Positions 61,095-64,000 of a stretch of 64,000 nt of DNA are shown piece after piece. The stretch covers positions 499,244-563,243 of the forward strand of contig NZ_PJIN01000001.1 of the NCBI RefSeq assembly GCF_002929705.1. Direction: 5' to 3'. Every line of letters starts with the position of its first letter. The first letter of the stretch is position 1. The notes beneath the pieces are model-generated. The model saw only the letters and a program-made list of their open reading frames with translations. It searched no databases and was not told the DNA's origin. This stretch comes from Arthrobacter sp. N199823 (GTDB taxonomy: Bacteria > Actinomycetota > Actinomycetes > Actinomycetales > Micrococcaceae). Position numbers and translations under genes: made by a program.

Positions 61095-62264
61095 ATGAAA
61101 CTTCGAATTCCCAAGGTATTGGCTGTAGGGGCCGTGGCCGCAGCGCTCATGGCAACCACTGGCTGTGGTGGCATTCTCAGCGGGGGAGATGAAAATGCGT
61201 CGGGCGATTCCGGCCCTATCAAGATTGCTGCGGTCATTCCCTTGTCGGGCTCCAGTGCACCTACTGGCACCTACATGAAGAACGGCATGCAGATGGCGAT
61301 CGATGAGATCAATGCCAAGGGCGGGGTGCTTGGCCGCCAGCTGCAGTTTGATCCGGAGGACGAGGCCTGTGATCCCACTCAGGCTGCCGCCGCTGCCAAC
61401 AAAGCGGTCTCCAACGGAGCTGTGGTCTCCGTGGGTGGTTATTGTTCCGGTGCCACCTTGCCTACTCTGCCCATCTTCGCCAAGGCGAACATCCCCATGA
61501 TCATTCCGGCGGCCAACTCCCAGGAGCTGGTCAACCAGAAGCTGCCCAATGTGTTCCTGATCAATGGCACCGGAGCCCAGCAGTCGGCGGCAGCGGTGAA
61601 GTTCATGGCCAAGGACGGCGTGAAGTCGGTGGCTCTGGTCGATGACAACACCAGTTACTCCAAGGACATTGCGGCTCAGACCAAGAAGGATTTGGAAGCG
61701 GCAGGCGGCATTAAGGTAGCGCTGGCCACCTCGGTCACGGCCGGTGAAAGCGATTATTCTTCAGTGGTTCACGACATCACAGGCGCCAATCCGGACATGG
61801 TCTACTGGACCGGTTATTACCAGGAAGGTGGCCTGATCATCAACCAGCTCAAGGCTGCTGGCTTCAAGGGCAAGATTATGGTCGCAGATGGCAGTGTTGA
61901 CGCCTCATTGATCGAGATTGCCGGCGGTACCAGCGCTGAGGGCGTCTTCGCCACCATGACTCAGACCCCCGACACCATCAAGGGAGCCGAGACCTGGATC
62001 GCCGACTACACGAAGAAGTTTGGCTCGGCCCCGGGCCCTTACTCCACCCAGTCCTATGACGCAGTCCGTCTCGCTGCTGAAGCCATCACCAAGGCAGACA
62101 GCACCGACGGGGATAAGATCATCGCCGCTTTGGCCGCCATCGACGGCTTCGAACTGTTCTCCGGACCGCTTAAGTTCACACCGGAACACACGCTCAGTAG
62201 CGGTGGATTCCAGATCCTCGTGGTCAAGGATGGCAAGTTCACCCTGCATGACGATCTGAGCTAA
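61095..62264 (+). CDS. livJ: branched-chain amino acid ABC transporter substrate-binding lipoprotein
   Basis: 389 residues. Lipoprotein signal: MKLRIPKVLAVGAVAAALMA then ATTGCGG with the lipidated Cys at about residue 24. The receptor fold follows (IKIAAVIPLSGSSAPTGTYMKNGMQMAIDEINAKGGVLGRQLQ), with the second lobe ending KDGKFTLHDDLS. It captures leucine, isoleucine or valine (or related amides) and delivers them to LivH/LivM. A GC-rich hairpin (62290-62321) after its stop may favour higher synthesis of this subunit. Confidence 0.95.
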   Translation: MKLRIPKVLAVGAVAAALMATTGCGGILSGGDENASGDSGPIKIAAVIPLSGSSAPTGTYMKNGMQMAIDEINAKGGVLGRQLQFDPEDEACDPTQAAAAANKAVSNGAVVSVGGYCSGATLPTLPIFAKANIPMIIPAANSQELVNQKLPNVFLINGTGAQQSAAAVKFMAKDGVKSVALVDDNTSYSKDIAAQTKKDLEAAGGIKVALATSVTAGESDYSSVVHDITGANPDMVYWTGYYQEGGLIINQLKAAGFKGKIMVADGSVDASLIEIAGGTSAEGVFATMTQTPDTIKGAETWIADYTKKFGSAPGPYSTQSYDAVRLAAEAITKADSTDGDKIIAALAAIDGFELFSGPLKFTPEHTLSSGGFQILVVKDGKFTLHDDLS

Positions 62265-62289
62265 CCCGCCAAGGGAAAACCACAATGGT

Positions 62290-62321
62290 CGGGGCGGGTG
62301 TTGAAGATGATGCCCGCCCCG
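62290..62321 (+). terminator. hairpin between livJ and livH
   Basis: CGGGGCGGG (62290-62298) pairs with CCCGCCCCG (62313-62321), 14-base loop, without a T-run. Likely a partial terminator or mRNA-stabilising structure that gives more receptor than permease. Confidence 0.65.
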
Positions 62322-62350
62322 GCTGCCATCCTTGAATCAAGGCAGGTCCC

Positions 62351-63244
62351 ATGACACAGCTCCTTTGGAATGGCCTCTTCGTCGGGTCATTCTATGCATT
62401 GATTGCCCTTGGCTATTCCATGGTCTACGGCATTATTAAACTCCTCAACTTCGCCCACGGTGACCTTTACATGTTGGGGGCATTCATTGGTTATGCGATG
62501 CTCAGCTCCGTCGGCGTCATCCCGGCTTCCATGTCCATCACAGCCCTTCTCATAGTGCTCTTGCTGACCATGATCATCTCGGGTGGCATCGGTGTGGGCA
62601 TTGAGCGTCTCGCCTACCGACCACTGCGCGGCTCGCCGCGACTCGCGGTCCTGATTACCGCCGTCGGCGCCTCCTTCACTCTCGAATACGGGGTCAGCGC
62701 CATCGCCGGCCCCAACCCCCGGGTTTTCCCGGTCCGGCTTCAGGGCGAGACCTTCGATATTCTCGGGGCGCGGGTATCGGCCCCGCAAATTGTTCTCATG
62801 GTGATCGCCGTGTTGCTCATGCTGAGCCTGAACTCCTACATTCAACGCACCTCCATGGGCAGGGCCATGCGCGCCATTGCCCTGGACCCCAAGGGCTCAC
62901 TGCTCATGGGTATCAACGTCAACAAAGTCATCACCTGGACGTTCTTCATTGGCTCCGCGCTGGCAGGTGCCGCGGGAGTCATGGCTGGTGCATATTACGG
63001 CAAGATTGATTTCCTCATGGGCTTCATTATTGGGCTCAAGGCTTTTACCGCTGCCGTGATTGGTGGCATCGGCAACATCAAGGGCGCCATGCTCGGCGGT
63101 TTGCTCCTGGGCCTGCTGGAAGCCTTCGGGTCCCAGTGGTTGGGCGGGGAATGGCGGGATGTGTTCACCTTTGCGGTGCTCATCGCCTTCCTGACTTTGA
63201 AACCCACCGGCCTGCTCGGCGAACGAGTGACGGAGCGTGTCTAA
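62351..63244 (+). CDS. livH: branched-chain amino acid ABC transporter permease LivH
   Basis: 297 residues, eight helices. Family motifs: LIALGYSMVYGIIKLLNFAHGDLYMLGAFIGY near the N-terminus and the EAA-like loop MRAIALDPKGSLLMGINVNKVITWTFFIGSALAGAAGVM. It forms the membrane channel with LivM. The livM ATG follows its stop directly. Confidence 0.95.
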   Translation: MTQLLWNGLFVGSFYALIALGYSMVYGIIKLLNFAHGDLYMLGAFIGYAMLSSVGVIPASMSITALLIVLLLTMIISGGIGVGIERLAYRPLRGSPRLAVLITAVGASFTLEYGVSAIAGPNPRVFPVRLQGETFDILGARVSAPQIVLMVIAVLLMLSLNSYIQRTSMGRAMRAIALDPKGSLLMGINVNKVITWTFFIGSALAGAAGVMAGAYYGKIDFLMGFIIGLKAFTAAVIGGIGNIKGAMLGGLLLGLLEAFGSQWLGGEWRDVFTFAVLIAFLTLKPTGLLGERVTERV

Positions 63245-64000
63245 ATGAGTGAAAACGTTGACAGCTCCACCGCTCCACGCCTGATCGGCAAACCGGCCAG
63301 TGTTGTCTCGCGGCTCTTTGAAAGCAAGCAGTTGGGCTGGGCGGGGTTTGCCATTGCCGTGATCTTCCCCTTTCTGGTCGCCAACAATTACGCGATGAAC
63401 ATTGCCACGACGGCGGTCATCTTCATTCTGTTGGCCTCCGGGCTGAACATCGTGGTGGGCTACTGCGGCTTGCTGGACCTTGGTTACATTGCCTTCATGG
63501 CGGTGGGTGCTTATACCGCCGGCATTGTGTCCAAGGCGTGGGAGCTGCCCATCCTGTTCACGATCCCGGCCGTGCTGCTCATGACTGTCCTGGCCGGACT
63601 GATCATTGGCGCACCCACCCTGCGGCTACGAAGTGACTATCTGGCCATCGTGACACTGGGATTCGGTGAAATCATCCGCCTCACAGCCAACAACCTGACC
63701 ATCACTGGCGGACCTTCTGGTATTTACGGCATCCCCGGCGTGGAGTTGTTTGGCCTGGACCTCTCCAGCCCCGTGATGTTCTATTTCTTCTGCGTGGTGG
63801 TGGTGAGTTTGCTGGTGCTGGGCTCGGCTCGGCTGGGTAAATCACGGCTCGGACGGGCGTGGCGCTTTGTTCGGGAGGACGAGGACGCCGCCGAAGCCAT
63901 GGGCATCCACACGTATAAGGTCAAGCTGGCGGCCTACATCTTCGGCGCCATGTGGGGCGGCATAGGCGGGATGCTCTTCGCCGCGCATCTCTCCGCGATT
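63245..64000 (+). CDS. livM: branched-chain amino acid ABC transporter permease LivM, 5' part
   Basis: 252 codons to the window end, no stop. Starts at ATG 63245, one base after the livH stop codon. LivM features: FILLASGLNIVVGYCGLLDLGYIAFMAVGAY, then LRLRSDYLAIVTLGFGEIIRLTANNLTITGGPSGIYGIPG and GRAWRFVREDEDAAEAMGIHTYKVKLAAY, the EAA loop that contacts the ATPases. The livG and livF ATPase genes presumably follow beyond the window. Confidence 0.95.
   Translation, partial: MSENVDSSTAPRLIGKPASVVSRLFESKQLGWAGFAIAVIFPFLVANNYAMNIATTAVIFILLASGLNIVVGYCGLLDLGYIAFMAVGAYTAGIVSKAWELPILFTIPAVLLMTVLAGLIIGAPTLRLRSDYLAIVTLGFGEIIRLTANNLTITGGPSGIYGIPGVELFGLDLSSPVMFYFFCVVVVSLLVLGSARLGKSRLGRAWRFVREDEDAAEAMGIHTYKVKLAAYIFGAMWGGIGGMLFAAHLSAI

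Overview
The window looks like a 64-kb chromosomal segment of a high-GC actinobacterium of the Micrococcaceae, most probably Arthrobacter or a close relative. This rests on protein families and gene groupings (acyl-CoA carboxylase accA3/accD5/accE with a stand-alone biotin ligase, NAD(P)H-quinone dehydrogenase next to pnp and a phosphosugar mutase, a 13E12-type DUF222-HNH gene, an aldehyde dehydrogenase with a DUF779 partner, MetPS), on GTG/TTG starts, and on many ATGA/GTGA gene overlaps. No tRNA, rRNA, CRISPR array, integrase or insertion sequence was recognised.

Layout. 1-3926: the 3' end of a DUF4082 surface protein, then a minus-strand trio (membrane-anchored protein, MFS transporter, TolB-like propeller). 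4105-7066: two paralogous VanZ genes flank a 5'-truncated sufS relic and an intact sufU; nhaA is upstream of the second VanZ gene. 7454-11497: a compact six-gene cluster of alternate-signal-peptide (TasA/camelysin-like) exported proteins with two SipW-type signal peptidases, one apparently fused to a substrate-like domain, and a wall-anchored protein with an LSYTG sorting signal. 11670-17492: DUF2505 protein, mfd, a repeat-rich gap, a small membrane protein, deoC. 17626-23064: hemD-cobA-nirB facing nirD. 23192-27421: phosphosugar mutase, pnp, quinone dehydrogenase. 27574-32827: the nitrate assimilation operon narK-nasC-nasB. 33201-36586: MHS transporter and MetP/MetS-like amino-acid importer. 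36663-43848: accA3, a HTH/membrane pair, a palindrome-rich gap, maf, then DUF779, alcohol dehydrogenase and aldehyde dehydrogenase with a GAF regulator at 44415-45755. 45987-49336: MMPL exporter with its TetR regulator. 49499-53313: YbjQ, a dicarboxylate symporter, a DUF885 peptidase. 53398-60731: accE-accD5, a DUF222-HNH gene broken by one in-frame TGA, birA, a PH-domain protein, a class III cyclase. 61095-64000: livJ-livH-livM, cut by the window end.

How it fits together. NarK brings in nitrate, NasC/NasB reduce it to nitrite, NirBD reduce nitrite to ammonium, and CobA/HemD supply the siroheme precursor; two AC-n9-AC sites between nirB and nirD suggest GlnR control. BirA would biotinylate AccA3, which works with AccD5/AccE; the accA3 and accD5 upstream regions share a palindromic site at a similar distance from the start. 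The SipW-type cluster is the best candidate for a poorly described system (extracellular fibre or matrix export). The most striking non-coding signal is a family of 31-bp and 70-bp palindromes grouped in two intergenic gaps.
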